DNA of 64,000 nucleotides, from contig NZ_QSDR01000002.1 in assembly GCF_003464085.1 (NCBI RefSeq), positions 62,001-126,000 of the forward strand, in the 5' to 3' direction. The position numbers and the translations under genes were made by a program. Below are positions 7,437-16,755 of this stretch, in pieces; the stretch's first letter is position 1, and every line of letters begins with the position of its first letter. Under the pieces are notes generated by a model that had not been told where the DNA came from, searched no databases, and saw only the letters and a list, made by a program, of their open reading frames with translations. This DNA is from Clostridium sp. AM58-1XD. Lineage in GTDB: Bacteria > Bacillota > Clostridia > Lachnospirales > Lachnospiraceae.

Positions 7437-9967
7437 ATGTACGTTCCGAAAACAGAAAAACAAGAATCGAAGGCCACCACAGAGACAGAAGGCCGCCCCT
7501 CTCCCGTCAATTATCCCGGCGGCAATCAGGCCGCCCTCTCTCACCTGTCTGCTGCCCCTCCTCAGGTCTCTTCCATGAGCAATTCTGTCATTCAGAGAAT
7601 GATCGGATTTGAATTTCAGACGGTAGGCGGGGATTGGAATATAAAGGAAGAAATCGTAAAAGAAAATGGGAAAGGGACGGAAGATGTAACCCCTGATCCT
7701 CATTTTCATAAGCAGGAGAATAAATTCGCCATTACCAGCGACGGCTGCGATCTGGAATATGTGACGGACCCATTTGATGAAAAAGACACCGCGCTGCTTG
7801 ATACGGTGGAGCTGGCAGCTCAGACCCACTTGGATATTCTGAACGGGGAATATGCATTTAATGAGTTAACCCCGACAAAAGATCCAAATGTTTACCAGAT
7901 TAAAGAGAACGATGTAAATTATATTATAAATAAAAAAGGAGGTGTAAATGCACATCCTCAGGCTACAGTAGGAGTTCGTCTGGAAAAGCTGGCCGATTTT
8001 ATTGAACAGGCAGCTAAAGACGAGACATTTCTGGATTATGAATATCTTACAAAGAAAAGCGCCTCTAAGCAGGGGGTGCAGGGAGCCGTTGCCGCAGTCA
8101 GTGAAGCCGGTATGAGCGATGCTAAAATCAAAGGATTTCTAACCCTTGTCCTCACCCATATTCTCACATTGAAAAATTATCTGAACAGTGGAGGAAATCC
8201 TGTTAACTGGCTGAAGAATGCAAAGTTCGCCATGCCATTTATGAACAGAACCGATTTTACCAGTCTTTTAAACGAAATAACCGATCCGGCAGCCATCTCA
8301 CTCATTACTCAATGCCTGGAACCATATAGAGATGAGTTCATAGCATGTCAGGTGTATATTCTCCCCATTATATTCATGACTATAATCCAGACGATGTTAA
8401 AAAGACAACTCTTATGAAATACAGAATCACGGAGGATGATTCTGAAGTCATCCTTCGCGGCTTCCTGGTCCGTGACTGGCTGGACGCTCTAACTTCCCCG
8501 TCTCCGGCGGATTTGCTCAAAGGTAATTTCAACAGCGTCTCCGGTATGAAAGGCAACACTACAGGGACGTTAACAAGAAGCTCTACGGATATCGGAGATT
8601 GGCACATTCGGGACAATGAAAAGATACCCGATGCTATTTTAGAGATGCGGCAGCTGAAAAACAACGTACAGCCTGGCGAATGGAGGGACCTGGCTGAGAA
8701 AGTCGTTCTGCTGGTGACAACAGCCAACGATATTTCAGGCATATCCTCCGGCTCTCCGGTATCAGATTCTGCTCCACCTTTAGTTCCGGCTGTGCCTGGG
8801 CGGCGCAGCAAAGCAATTCCCGACAGGGTAAAATCTTTCATAATACCCCCGGCAGAAGGCTATACCAAAGCAATATATTCAAACGAATCCCCTGAGCATG
8901 TACTGAAACTGGCAAGGTCAAATAAAGAATTGTTTTGTTCCCATTTGATTAAAATCGATAAATGCAAAAAAACTCTTACAAAATATCAAACGGACGCCAA
9001 CTCTGCTTCAAAGTATAATGATATCAAGCCATCAATTACCGGTTTTAATTCTGCTGTCAGTACATTGAAGGGTCTGCTGAACAACGAAAAATATCGAAAC
9101 ATCTCCATCTTAGCACATCAATACATAGCCAATCAGGGACTTCCAGGCGCAGATCAGGACCCTGAGGAACTTTTAAGTAAATTCAAAGAATATCGTATTA
9201 ATTATATAGATCGGGACAAAACGCTGGATGGCTATCGAAAGAGTTTTTTTGATACTATCCATCAAAAAGCCGATTCCGAGGTGACTTCTTTTACAAAAAG
9301 TCTATCCGATATAAGAACGCAGAAAAATAACCATGAAAAAAAGATTACATCTGACAGTCAGCAGCTCAAAGATACAACTGCCCACCTGACAGAACGTAAT
9401 AATGCGTCCACGCTATTAACTGGTTTAAATCGTAAGCTGACAAACTACAAAAAAGAGTATGAAAAACTCTCCGCCCAGCAGGCCGCCCTCCAAAGTGAAT
9501 ACGGAACTCTTCGCGCCCGGTTTGAGACACCCCCTGCTCAAAAAGGCACATCTCTCCTGTCCAAGAAGTCGGCGGTTATAAGCAAACCGGTCAAGGGAAA
9601 GCCGGGTTCCCATCCTGTACCTATAGCCGCGGCGCCCAAACCTTCTGCTCCTGTGCCATCCAACCCTGCCCCGACTCCGGCAGTTCTTACCCCAGCGCAG
9701 AAGAAGCAATTAACTGATCTGCAAAAACAAATTGATACAATATCGGAGAAGCTTGCAGCCAACTATACAGGCCAGCAGGCGCTTCAGAGAGAGTACGATC
9801 GCATCTCAGGGGATACCACAGATCAGGACATGCTGCAGAGTCAGATCAAAATTCTCACAGACGGGATTGCTGCCTGCAGAAAGCAATTATCTGATCTGAA
9901 AACAAAAGAAAAATCACAAGAAGCAGAACTGGCTAAATGGGAAAAACTTCTGAAGAAATACTCCTGA
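7437..9967 (+). CDS. Unassigned protein with a possible injection-system cargo-like core and a coiled-coil/proline-rich tail, one frameshift
   Basis: Restored length about 843 residues; an AAGGAGG site lies 10 bp upstream of the ATG. Two frames overlap at 8345-8417, and moving between them needs one added base, so I treat them as one broken gene. Layout: residues 1-50 disordered and rich in Pro/Ser/Gln, ending SNSVIQRMIGFEFQT; 55-450 a folded region with DLEYVTDPFD, NAHPQATVGVRLEKLADFIEQ-type and MPFMNRTDF motifs, then LEMRQL and PGEWRDLAEKVVLL; 480-650 helical, charged; then a Pro/Ala linker (KPSAPVPSNPAPTPA) between two coiled coils. No signal peptide or membrane helix. From memory the VIQR/HPQATVGVR/RTDF pattern resembles large proteins that accompany DUF4157 (extracellular contractile injection) toxins, but no HExxH is present and no injection-system genes are near. 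Function unknown. Confidence 0.6.
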
Positions 9968-9974
9968 TGTCTAT

Positions 9975-10832
9975 TCACTCCTTCAGCCCCAGAAACGCGC
10001 ACAAATTCCCCCTCTGTTCTCCCGTTCTCCTGTGGGAGAACAAGAGCTCAGGATTGCAGTAGGTACAGATGTTCGTAACGTGGATATTTTCATCCTTTAC
10101 GCCCGCCTCCCGGAAAATGATCTCGTTGGCCTTCCACAGGTCCAGCTGATATTTTCCGGGTTTTCTGCCTTCTGAAAACAGTTCCTTCTCATACTTCTGG
10201 TCAAAGGACTCCCGGAACTCTTCTACAACCTCTTCTCCCACTTCGAAGCAGTCCTTACAGATGCTCGGGCCTACACAGACGATCATATCCTCCGGTCTGG
10301 AGCCGAAGGCTTCGCCCATTCTTCTGAGCGTCACCCCGCCCATCCTGTTAACTGTTCCCCTCCATCCGGAATGAGACAGCCCGATTGCCTTATGCACAGG
10401 ATCCAGGAAATAAAGGGGCACGCAGTCTGCAAAAAAGGTGACGAGAATCAGACCGGGAATATCCGTAATCAGCCCATCTACATCACGGTAATCACGGTCC
10501 CTTACCACGCCTTTTCCCGCATCATCCCCGGTAACGAGGCGCACATTCGTCGTATGGGTCTGGTAAGTGAGCACCATGTTTTCCTTTTTTCCGCCCAGCA
10601 CTTTTGCCATGCGGCTATAGTTTTCCTGTACGTGATCCGGATTATCCCCTCTTGTAAACGAAAAATTCATCGTGGACCAGGCGCCTTCACTGACGCCTCC
10701 CAGCCTTGTTGAGAACGCGTGAGTTACCAGCCCTGTCTCTTCCAATGGCGGAAATGTCAGGTATACAACTCCGTTCTTCTCCCGCTCCGCCAATACATCC
10801 CTGCCGTCTTTTTTCTTCCAGTCTAATCTCAT
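9975..10832 (-). CDS. pgeF: YfiH/PgeF-family multicopper-type purine nucleoside phosphorylase (laccase-domain protein)
   Basis: Family described as polyphenol oxidase/laccase-domain proteins, with peptidoglycan-editing and purine nucleoside phosphorylase roles reported in other bacteria. The 285-residue protein has the metal-site motifs TFFADCVPLYFLDP near residue 133, LSHSGWRGTV near residue 153 and the C-terminal NICTYCNPELLFSHRR with its cysteines and histidine. An AAGGAGA site precedes the ATG. It ends 7 bp from the convergent plus-strand gene. It probably follows yraN in the rplS-lepB-rbgA-rnhB-yraN series, separated by 129 bp that hold a weak hairpin. Confidence 0.92.
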   Translation of the reverse strand: MRLDWKKKDGRDVLAEREKNGVVYLTFPPLEETGLVTHAFSTRLGGVSEGAWSTMNFSFTRGDNPDHVQENYSRMAKVLGGKKENMVLTYQTHTTNVRLVTGDDAGKGVVRDRDYRDVDGLITDIPGLILVTFFADCVPLYFLDPVHKAIGLSHSGWRGTVNRMGGVTLRRMGEAFGSRPEDMIVCVGPSICKDCFEVGEEVVEEFRESFDQKYEKELFSEGRKPGKYQLDLWKANEIIFREAGVKDENIHVTNICTYCNPELLFSHRRTGEQRGNLCAFLGLKE

Positions 10833-10918
10833 ATTGTCTCCTTATGATTCTATTTCTGTTTTTCTCGTTCTCTGCTCTTTTAAAACCGTAGGAAACGGCT
10901 TGATTGTCACATGAAAGC

Positions 10919-10938
10919 GAAGCAAATACATTCGCTTC
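10919..10938 (-). terminator. Weak hairpin downstream of yraN
   Basis: GAAGC (10919-10923) pairs with GCTTC (10934-10938), extended by flanking A/T pairs; a T-rich stretch is not clear. It could be a weak terminator or spacer between yraN and pgeF. Confidence 0.25.
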
Positions 10939-10961
10939 ATCCGTCTATTTTTAACAGTTGC

Positions 10962-11297
10962 TTAAAACGCATCCCTGATCCACCGGATCGTCTCTCCAAG
11001 TATGCTCACTACGTCGAACCGGCATGGAATATCCATGCTCTTTCCTGCCAGGTATAGACATGCTGCTGTCCTGATCCGTTTCTGCTTCTTTAAGTCTACA
11101 GCCTCCTCAGGCCAGCCGTTCTTAATCGTTCTGCGGTATTTCACCTCCACAAATACGAGCGTATCCCCGTCCTTTGCAATCAAATCGATTTCGCCGCAGT
11201 GGTTTCTGTAATTTCGTTCCAGAATCCGGCAGCCCTGTTTTTCCAAATAGGAAGCGGCCAAAGCTTCCTTTTCACTCCCCGTCTGACGGCGATTCAT
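10962..11297 (-). CDS. yraN: YraN/UPF0102 nuclease-like protein
   Basis: Small protein (111 residues) of the UPF0102 family, which has an endonuclease-like fold; its cellular role is not established. Family hallmarks are visible: the N-terminal GSEKEALAASYLEKQGCRIL helix, then NYRNHCGEIDLIAKDGDTLVFVEVKYR, containing the GEIDLI...FVEVK residues that match the Mg-dependent nuclease core. The C-terminus CRFDVVSI is also typical. It belongs with rnhB, as in many Firmicutes, though a 234-bp gap with palindromic sequence separates them here. Confidence 0.92.
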   Translation of the reverse strand: MNRRQTGSEKEALAASYLEKQGCRILERNYRNHCGEIDLIAKDGDTLVFVEVKYRRTIKNGWPEEAVDLKKQKRIRTAACLYLAGKSMDIPCRFDVVSILGETIRWIRDAF

Positions 11298-11531
11298 CGT
11301 ATTCCCTCCAGAATTTCCTTTTACTTTAATTCTTTGACAACGGTACCGGACGCCAAAACAAGCAGTCCATAAAATGAAAAAAGACCCAGTCCTGAGGCTT
11401 CTGCAAAAGAAAAATAAGCGGCCTCATGGACTTGTCTGATTGTGATTTCCTGTTGTTTATGGAGCAAGCGCCATAAAAACGCGCGGGAACCGGCTCGACC
11501 TCGTGGTCTAGCCGTAGCAAATAGCTCCGGA
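11298..11531. repeat. Intergenic region with palindromes between rnhB and yraN
   Basis: No credible gene. CGGCTCGACC (from 11491) pairs with GGTCTAGCCG (to 11514), with one A-G mismatch and a 4-nt loop. Further along on the minus strand GAGGC...GCCTC and a T-run (11373-11385) look like a terminator remnant. In some clostridia this slot holds a short FlhB-like gene; I see no trace of its sequence here. Confidence 0.4.
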
Positions 11532-12173
11532 TCATATAAAATTTTTTATAAACGATCTGCGGTGTATTGGGCATGGCCCATGTTCCCTGATTGCAGCGAT
11601 GTGAACGGCCGTTCCGTAACCCTTGTGCCTTGCAAAACCATATTCCGGAAACAGCTTGTCGTATTCCGTCATCATATGATCTCTTGTCACCTTGGCCAGG
11701 ATACTGGCCGCTGCGATGGAAACGCTCTTTGCATCGCCTTTGATGATCGGGACCTGATCGATTTCCACATCGGGGATCGTAACAGCATCATTCAAAAGGA
11801 GATCCGGTTTTACCGCCAGCTGACTGATCGCTGACCGCATGGCCTCATAAGTTGCCTGGAGGATATTGATCTCATCAATCCGTTCCGGGCTTACAAGACC
11901 TACTCCAAAGCTGACGGCCTTTTCTTTTATTTCGAGAAAAAGCTCTTCTCTTCTCTTTTCAGAAAGCTTTTTGGAATCATTCAGAAAGAGAATCCGGCAG
12001 TCCTTTGGCAGAATCACCGCCGCCGCCGCTACAGGGCCGGCCAGAGGGCCTCTTCCTGCTTCGTCTATGCCGCAGATTGCGTCGCACGCCGCATACGTAT
12101 ATTCATATTCTTTCATCTTCTCCAGACGTTCCAGTTCTGCCTGAAGCTTTTCTTCTGTCAGTTTTCTTGCCAT
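11532..12173 (-). CDS. rnhB: Ribonuclease HII
   Basis: Removes RNA from RNA-DNA hybrids and misincorporated ribonucleotides. The 213 residues include the signature CGIDEAGRGPLAGPVAAAA near residue 33, with the DEAGRG catalytic acids, LNDSKKLSEKRRE, and the second acidic region LLNDAVTI. The C-terminus HGPCPIHRRSF is the family end motif. It sits 21 bp downstream of rbgA, in the conserved lepB-rbgA-rnhB order. About 30 extra N-terminal residues (KLTEEKLQAELERLEKMKEYE) are normal for Firmicutes members. Confidence 0.96.
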   Translation of the reverse strand: MARKLTEEKLQAELERLEKMKEYEYTYAACDAICGIDEAGRGPLAGPVAAAAVILPKDCRILFLNDSKKLSEKRREELFLEIKEKAVSFGVGLVSPERIDEINILQATYEAMRSAISQLAVKPDLLLNDAVTIPDVEIDQVPIIKGDAKSVSIAAASILAKVTRDHMMTEYDKLFPEYGFARHKGYGTAVHIAAIREHGPCPIHRRSFIKNFI

Positions 12174-12194
12174 ATTCCATTCCCTGTCCTGATA

Positions 12195-13082
12195 TTAAAT
12201 CTCTCCTGCAGCCTCCGGAAACTCCAGCGTAATTCTGCCGAGGCGGCCGCTTCTAAAATCATCCAGCAACAGATTAGCCGCTTTGGACGTATCATACTCA
12301 TTCCCTTTCAGCAGACAGCCTCTTGCCTTTGCAATTCCGGCGAGCACAGCGTATGCGCGGCTGGAAGGATCCTCATAACTGCCCGCCTCCTGCTCCGCAT
12401 CCAACTGATACCGCTCGTTCAGGCTCTTCGGATAATTGTTCATCAGGAACAGAATCAGCTCTGAGGCAAGTTCCTCCTTATTCAGGATTTCATCGTTTAT
12501 AGAGCCGATAAACGCCAGTTTCAGGCCTACCTGCTGGTCTTCAAATTTTGGCCAGAGAATTCCGGGCGTGTCGAGCAGTTCCAGAGCCTTGTTCAGCCTA
12601 ATCCACTGGTTTCCCTTTGTCACACCTGGTTTATTGCCCGTTTTTGCACATGCCTTTCCTGCAAACGAATTAATAAAGGTGGATTTTCCCACGTTCGGTA
12701 TTCCCGCCACCATGGCGCGGACCGGACGGTTCAGGATTCCCCTCTTTCTGTCTCTTTCAATCTTTTCACGGCATGCTTCCTGTACGACGCTGTTGATCTG
12801 CTTTAATCCGGCGCCGGAGCGGGAATTTACCTTTATCACGTAAAAGCCCTTATCTTTAAAATAATTTGTCCACGCATCATTATAGCGTTCATCTGCCATA
12901 TCCGATTTGTTCAGCAGAATGAGGCGGGCTTTGCCCTTTCCGAGAACATCAAGATCCGGATTTCTGCTGGAAAGTGGCACTCTCGCGTCTACCAGCTCTA
13001 TAATCAGGTCAATTAATTTTATGCTTTCCTGCATGGCACGTTTTGCCTTTGTCATGTGTCCTGGATACCATTGTATATTCAT
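12195..13082 (-). CDS. rbgA: Ribosome biogenesis GTPase YlqF/RbgA
   Basis: Circularly permuted GTPase needed late in 50S assembly. The G motifs appear in permuted order in the 295 residues: NKSD near residue 57 (G4), then the P-loop GIPNVGKSTFINS near residue 129 (G1) and DTPGIL near residue 174 (G3), followed by a helical C-terminal ANTAR-like domain. The N-terminus NIQWYPGHMTKAKR is diagnostic. It lies 24 bp downstream of lepB and 21 bp upstream of rnhB in one run. Confidence 0.96.
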   Translation of the reverse strand: MNIQWYPGHMTKAKRAMQESIKLIDLIIELVDARVPLSSRNPDLDVLGKGKARLILLNKSDMADERYNDAWTNYFKDKGFYVIKVNSRSGAGLKQINSVVQEACREKIERDRKRGILNRPVRAMVAGIPNVGKSTFINSFAGKACAKTGNKPGVTKGNQWIRLNKALELLDTPGILWPKFEDQQVGLKLAFIGSINDEILNKEELASELILFLMNNYPKSLNERYQLDAEQEAGSYEDPSSRAYAVLAGIAKARGCLLKGNEYDTSKAANLLLDDFRSGRLGRITLEFPEAAGEI

Positions 13083-13106
13083 TCTATCACCTAAACTCTT
13101 CTATAT

Positions 13107-13655
13107 TCATGAACCGATTATACTGAACTTTATAATCGGAAGGATTCGAATCCACACTTTGCCTAATATCTGGTCTTTTTTTACGTTTCCCACGTTTATA
13201 AACCGGCTGTCTTCGCTGCTGTCCCGATTATCGCCCAGAAGGAAATATTCTCCTTCTCCCAGTGTAATCGGCGTTTCAGCCAGCCCTGCGAGAGAAACCG
13301 CGTCTAAATTGTTTTCTGCTTTCAGCTGTTTTCCATCAATAAAAATATATCCGTCCCGGATTTGGACTGTTTCACCCGGCAAACCGATTACTCTCTTTAC
13401 ATTTGTCCGTTTATCCTCCCGTTCAAAGACAACGACGTCGAAGCGTTTCGGGCTGGCAACGTCATAGATCAGACGGTTCATCAGGACCACATCGCCGCTC
13501 TCAAGATACGGTGACATCGAATGCCCTGCAATTTTAATTTCAGTTCCAAATGTAAAAACGGTAAACCATGCAAAGGCGATAACAAGGATGACATCAACCG
13601 TCCAGCTGATCATACGCCGAAGCATACTTTTTTCTTCATATTGGTAAAACTCCAT
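13107..13655 (-). CDS. lepB: Signal peptidase I
   Basis: Membrane serine protease that cleaves signal peptides of secreted proteins. The 182-residue protein has one N-terminal membrane segment (residues 14-34), the catalytic serine in GHSMSPYLESGD near residue 40, the catalytic lysine in NVKRVIGLPGE near residue 82, and box D/E GDNRDSSEDSR near residue 142. Placed between rplS and rbgA as in other clostridia. A terminator-like hairpin (13695-13719) lies in the gap after rplS, so its expression may be lower than that of rplS. Confidence 0.96.
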   Translation of the reverse strand: MEFYQYEEKSMLRRMISWTVDVILVIAFAWFTVFTFGTEIKIAGHSMSPYLESGDVVLMNRLIYDVASPKRFDVVVFEREDKRTNVKRVIGLPGETVQIRDGYIFIDGKQLKAENNLDAVSLAGLAETPITLGEGEYFLLGDNRDSSEDSRFINVGNVKKDQILGKVWIRILPIIKFSIIGS

Positions 13656-13694
13656 GTATGAACCCCCATCCGCCTGTTAAATCTTTCTATTAAG

Positions 13695-13719
13695 AAAGGG
13701 ACAATTTACATTGTCCCTT
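13695..13719 (-). terminator. Hairpin between rplS and lepB
   Basis: Minus strand AAGGGACAAT pairs with TTGTCCCTT, followed by TCTT. It lies 15 bp after the rplS stop, so it is probably a full or partial terminator. Confidence 0.7.
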
Positions 13720-13733
13720 CCGCCGGTTTCTGA

Positions 13734-14081
13734 TTATTTTACTAATTCTTTCACCTTAGCTGCTTTACCAACTCTGTCTCTTAAGTAGTACAGTTTTGCT
13801 CTTCTTACTTTACCTCTTCTAACAACTTCAATGTTAGCAACGGAAGGAGAATGTACTGGCCATGTCTTCTCAACGCCGATTCCATTGGAATTCTTTCTAA
13901 CGGTAAATGTTTCTCTTGCGCCGCCGTTCTGTCTCTTAATTACTGTTCCTTCGAAAATCTGGATTCTCTCGCGAGTACCCTCGACGATCTTGTTGTGTAC
14001 CCTTACAGTATCTCCAACGTGGAACTCCGGTACGCTTTCCTTTAACTGTGCTGCTTCGATGTTTTTGATAATATCGTTCAT
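13734..14081 (-). CDS. rplS: 50S ribosomal protein L19
   Basis: Large-subunit protein at the subunit interface. The start chosen gives [20 protein letters not shown] (115 residues, the normal length); an AGGAGG site lies 7 bp upstream, while the upstream in-frame ATG would add 25 unrelated residues. Conserved motifs are [23 protein letters not shown] and [16 protein letters not shown], ending [19 protein letters not shown]. It has its own promoter (14165-14193) and a leader of about 75 nt. In related bacteria it directly follows trmD; here 9.6 kb separates them. Confidence 0.98.
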   Translation of the reverse strand: MNDIIKNIEAAQLKESVPEFHVGDTVRVHNKIVEGTRERIQIFEGTVIKRQNGGARETFTVRKNSNGIGVEKTWPVHSPSVANIEVVRRGKVRRAKLYYLRDRVGKAAKVKELVK

Positions 14082-14158
14082 TCTGAACCTCCTGAATCTA
14101 TTCGATGTTCTTAATGCCTGTCTGTCGGCAGCAGAGGACCATCTCTTATTTTTCACAC
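14082..14158 (-). promoter_or_regulatory. rplS 5' leader, possible L19 autoregulatory leader
   Basis: The predicted transcript has about 75 nt before the L19 start, with short pairings such as GCC...GGC around 14117-14130. L19 leaders are known in Firmicutes. I could not match this one to a consensus by eye, so the leader is supported only by the promoter position and the gene identity. Confidence 0.3.
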
Positions 14159-14164
14159 CGGTCT

Positions 14165-14193
14165 AGTTTACCATAAATTATTTTTAATTGCAA
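14165..14193 (-). promoter_or_regulatory. Promoter of rplS-lepB-rbgA-rnhB-yraN
   Basis: Minus strand TTGCAA (14188-14193), 17-nt spacer, TAAACT (14165-14170). Confidence 0.65.
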
Positions 14194-14199
14194 GTCTAA

Positions 14200-14296
14200 A
14201 TTTAGTCTTTTACGCAGAATTCAAGTTCTTAGCGTATTCAGCCAACATTAAAAGAACAGGTTCTTTCCCGTAAAGTGAAAAAGAAGTCCGCGGCGG
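14200..14296. repeat. Intergenic repeat, copy A
   Basis: The stretch holding AAGAACAGGTTCTTTCCCG (from 14251) resembles the stretch holding AAGAACAAGGTCTTTCCCG (from 40561). Flanking similarity includes GAATTCAAGTTCTT against GGAATCAAGTACTT. Both copies lie downstream of minus-strand genes. The rest of 14297-14357 contains GGAAGTTCC/GGAACT pairing that may terminate the DUF4234 gene. Confidence 0.4.
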
Positions 14297-14357
14297 CTGC
14301 AGTTCCGGGATCTGCCACTGCTTTGCCGCAGGAACTTCCTTATTCATTACTCAAGCA

Positions 14358-14747
14358 TTAATATTTTACACCGTATGCGTCAGCCATCTGGTTGAACAGA
14401 TCGATCCACATATACTGGCCGATCAGCGGACCAAAGCCGCAGAGCAGCTGGCCTACTACAAACCAGAGAAGCAGCGTCGTTCCGTTAAAGTTTGTACGGA
14501 TACCATATGTCTCGGCTGCGTCAGCCATGCGGTTTCCCTGTTTGTACATCCATATAAGGCTGTAAATACCGCATGTTACAAATGACAAAAGTATTACGAT
14601 GATATAATTCGGACTTGGTTTTTCGTTTGATCTTCCCTCGCATAATGCGTTCATGTCCTCAACGAAGCAGTACCACCAGTAGATTCCGTAGATACCGCAT
14701 GTGATGATCGTCAGCAAAAGCATCATCCAGAAATTTCTCTTCTTCAT
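14358..14747 (-). CDS. DUF4234 family small membrane protein
   Basis: 129 residues with three predicted membrane segments (about 8-28, 48-68 and 90-112). The repeated ITCGIYGIYWWY and VTCGIYSLIWMYKQGN motifs are the hallmark of DUF4234. Its function is unknown; it often occurs with DUF2752 proteins, as here (next gene upstream). An AAGGAG site precedes the ATG. A 234-bp gap upstream shows nothing gene-like; a TATAAT on the minus strand near 14870 could be a -10 box with no good -35. Confidence 0.85.
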   Translation of the reverse strand: MKKRNFWMMLLLTIITCGIYGIYWWYCFVEDMNALCEGRSNEKPSPNYIIVILLSFVTCGIYSLIWMYKQGNRMADAAETYGIRTNFNGTTLLLWFVVGQLLCGFGPLIGQYMWIDLFNQMADAYGVKY

Positions 14748-14981
14748 ACGTTTTCTCCTTTTCCATTCCCAAAAATACTAAAACGTCTTAAAGCTTATGT
14801 ATCGCTGTTCCTAAAGCCCGGAATCCTCATGAAACAGACTCGGTGAAACCCCCTCACCTTACGTTCCGATTATACCACTTTGTGTAGTATCAGTATAGTA
14901 TTTTTATCAGGACATCATACAGATTTTTCAATTGCAGGAAGAGGCCGCCCTCTGTCCCTTCTCTCATCACGGGATCACCGG

Positions 14982-15293
14982 TTAAAAGGCGCAAAGCCAC
15001 ACAGCCAGGAACATGGCAGCCGTTAGTCCCAATATCACAATGGAGGCTCTGTCCGCTTTCCTGTCATACCGGTAGACGCCGTAAAATAAAACGGGCACCG
15101 CCCAAAAAAGCGGATGATAGGAAAATGCTTCCCGGACGTGGCCGGAAAGCAGGGAAAGAAAGGCCCGGGTCATTCCGCAGCCCGGACATGGAATTCCCGT
15201 CACATAGCGAATTGGGCAGCCGATTGTCAGACTCGTCACGGCTACATATGCCGCCAGTATTAAGAGCAGTATGAACCACCTGTTTTTCTTCAT
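14982..15293 (-). CDS. DUF2752 family membrane protein
   Basis: 103 residues with three hydrophobic helices. The family signature GIPCPGCGMTRAFLSLLSG near residue 33, followed by AFSYHPLFW, is unmistakable. The CPxCGxTR motif suggests a metal or redox site, but no function is known. A longer overlapping frame starting at 15330 is out of phase with the motif and was rejected. Confidence 0.85.
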   Translation of the reverse strand: MKKNRWFILLLILAAYVAVTSLTIGCPIRYVTGIPCPGCGMTRAFLSLLSGHVREAFSYHPLFWAVPVLFYGVYRYDRKADRASIVILGLTAAMFLAVWLCAF

Positions 15294-15352
15294 GGTCCCT
15301 TACCCGCCTTTCTTTCATTATTCGTATCACTTCAAATGGCCCTTATTATTAT

Positions 15353-16753
15353 CTATATCTTCGGAAATACGCGGCTTCCGTATCTGGCGCCCCAGATTCC
15401 CCGCGTCCTGTCATGTTCGATCTGAAGGAACATGTCGCCGAAGCGCTTTCTAACCAGCCCGCGGTATTCACAGACCGGCACAAGTTCCACTTCCTTACCG
15501 TTCACTTCCATCCCCGGCGTACCATCTTCCTTCAGCCACAGGCGGAACGCGTCCCCCTCTCCTGAAACATAGTCTCCCGATATCTGTCGGATAAATTCTT
15601 CCGTCCAGGAAATTTTGGGATATTCCGGTCGTTTTGGAATGGGATCACATCCGCTGATCATACGCATTGCCGCGTCGGAAACGGCTCCCACAGACACGTC
15701 CATCGTATTGCAGAGGATCATAACTCCTGCTCCCAGTTCATAGGAAAATGCCAGATTCGAAGAAACGCCCGGAAGGCTTCCCCCGTGTTCATGGACGTTG
15801 ATGAGGCCCAGCTGTTTTGTCTCCAGGCCGTAGCCGTAGTATTCGTCCGGGCGGCAGTCGATACGTGGTTTAATCATTTCTCTGACCGTGTACTGGCCTG
15901 CTATCTCCCTTCCGTTCAGACCAATTCCCTCGTTCAGATACATGCAGATGTATTTTGCCATATCGCTGATTGTGGACTTCATCGCCCCGCCTCCGTTAAG
16001 AACGAACGCGTCGTTGTGATAGTCTCTGTCCGCCCGCCAGCTGCCGTTTTCCAGGCTGTAAAGGACAGCGGCATTGTCATCTTCGGAAGGGCTGACAAAG
16101 CCGCAGCAGCTCCTGTCCATTCCCAGAGGCTTTAAGATCCGCTCCTCCAGATACTCTGCGAATGACATACCGGATACGCGGCGGATGATATCAGACAGGA
16201 GTCCGAAGCCGTCATTGCAGTAACTGAACAGCTCGCCCGGACGGCCTAAGAATTTCGTCTGCTCATCCAGGCGGGATGCGACTCTTTTCACGCCTTCTGC
16301 TGCGAAATCCTCCCTGTAGGCAAGATCGCCGCAGACAGCTTCATCCAGTCCCATCTCCTCTGCCACTTTGTCTACCACGATACGCGGAAGCGGAAAAAAA
16401 CCTCCCGTATGGCACATCAGATGCCATATTTTAACGGCGCCGGTCTGATTCTTGTTCGTAAATTCAGGTACGTATCTGCTGACCGGATCGTCGATGGAGA
16501 TCAGACCGTCTTCTGCCAGCTTCATAATTGCCAGGCTGGTAAAGGATTTCGTAACGGATGCCAGGCCGAATATGGTATCCCTGTTGATGGGGAGCTGCCT
16601 CTCCTCGTCTCTGTATCCCCAGTATTTTTCATATATGATGCTGCCGTTTTTATCTATGACAGCAGCGGCAAGGCCGCGGGCCTTCCCTGCTTCCATCACC
16701 GCTTCCACAAAGCGCTCAAACTTTTCCCTGTTTTCTTCGGAAACTGTAATCAC
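15353..16753 (-). CDS. Serine hydrolase of the class C beta-lactamase/DD-peptidase-like family
   Basis: 466 residues; GTG start with AGGAGG 7 bp upstream inside the end of the epimerase gene, and only 2 bp from its stop, so the two are tightly coupled. The three active-site motifs are SVTK (residues 67-70), YCN (near residue 178) and HEHGG near residue 315. After the catalytic domain (to about 370) there is a C-terminal beta-rich extension. No signal peptide, so it is probably cytosolic. The context of a dipeptide epimerase and dipeptide transporter suggests it acts on cell-wall peptides or similar amides; the sequence alone cannot separate esterase, peptidase or amidase. Confidence 0.85.
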   Translation of the reverse strand: MITVSEENREKFERFVEAVMEAGKARGLAAAVIDKNGSIIYEKYWGYRDEERQLPINRDTIFGLASVTKSFTSLAIMKLAEDGLISIDDPVSRYVPEFTNKNQTGAVKIWHLMCHTGGFFPLPRIVVDKVAEEMGLDEAVCGDLAYREDFAAEGVKRVASRLDEQTKFLGRPGELFSYCNDGFGLLSDIIRRVSGMSFAEYLEERILKPLGMDRSCCGFVSPSEDDNAAVLYSLENGSWRADRDYHNDAFVLNGGGAMKSTISDMAKYICMYLNEGIGLNGREIAGQYTVREMIKPRIDCRPDEYYGYGLETKQLGLINVHEHGGSLPGVSSNLAFSYELGAGVMILCNTMDVSVGAVSDAAMRMISGCDPIPKRPEYPKISWTEEFIRQISGDYVSGEGDAFRLWLKEDGTPGMEVNGKEVELVPVCEYRGLVRKRFGDMFLQIEHDRTRGIWGARYGSRVFPKI

Positions 16754-16755
16754 AC

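Noticed and set aside
7305..7829. 174-residue minus-strand frame opposite the unassigned gene
   Set aside because: Crosses the prs downstream gap and the putative operator and has no start signal.
11326..11574. 82-residue minus-strand frame between rnhB and yraN
   Set aside because: It overlaps the rnhB end in another phase, crosses palindromic DNA and has no ribosome site or family features.
15064..15330. 88-residue frame overlapping the DUF2752 gene
   Set aside because: Wrong phase for the CPGCGMTR motif; the DUF2752 frame is clearly the coding one.
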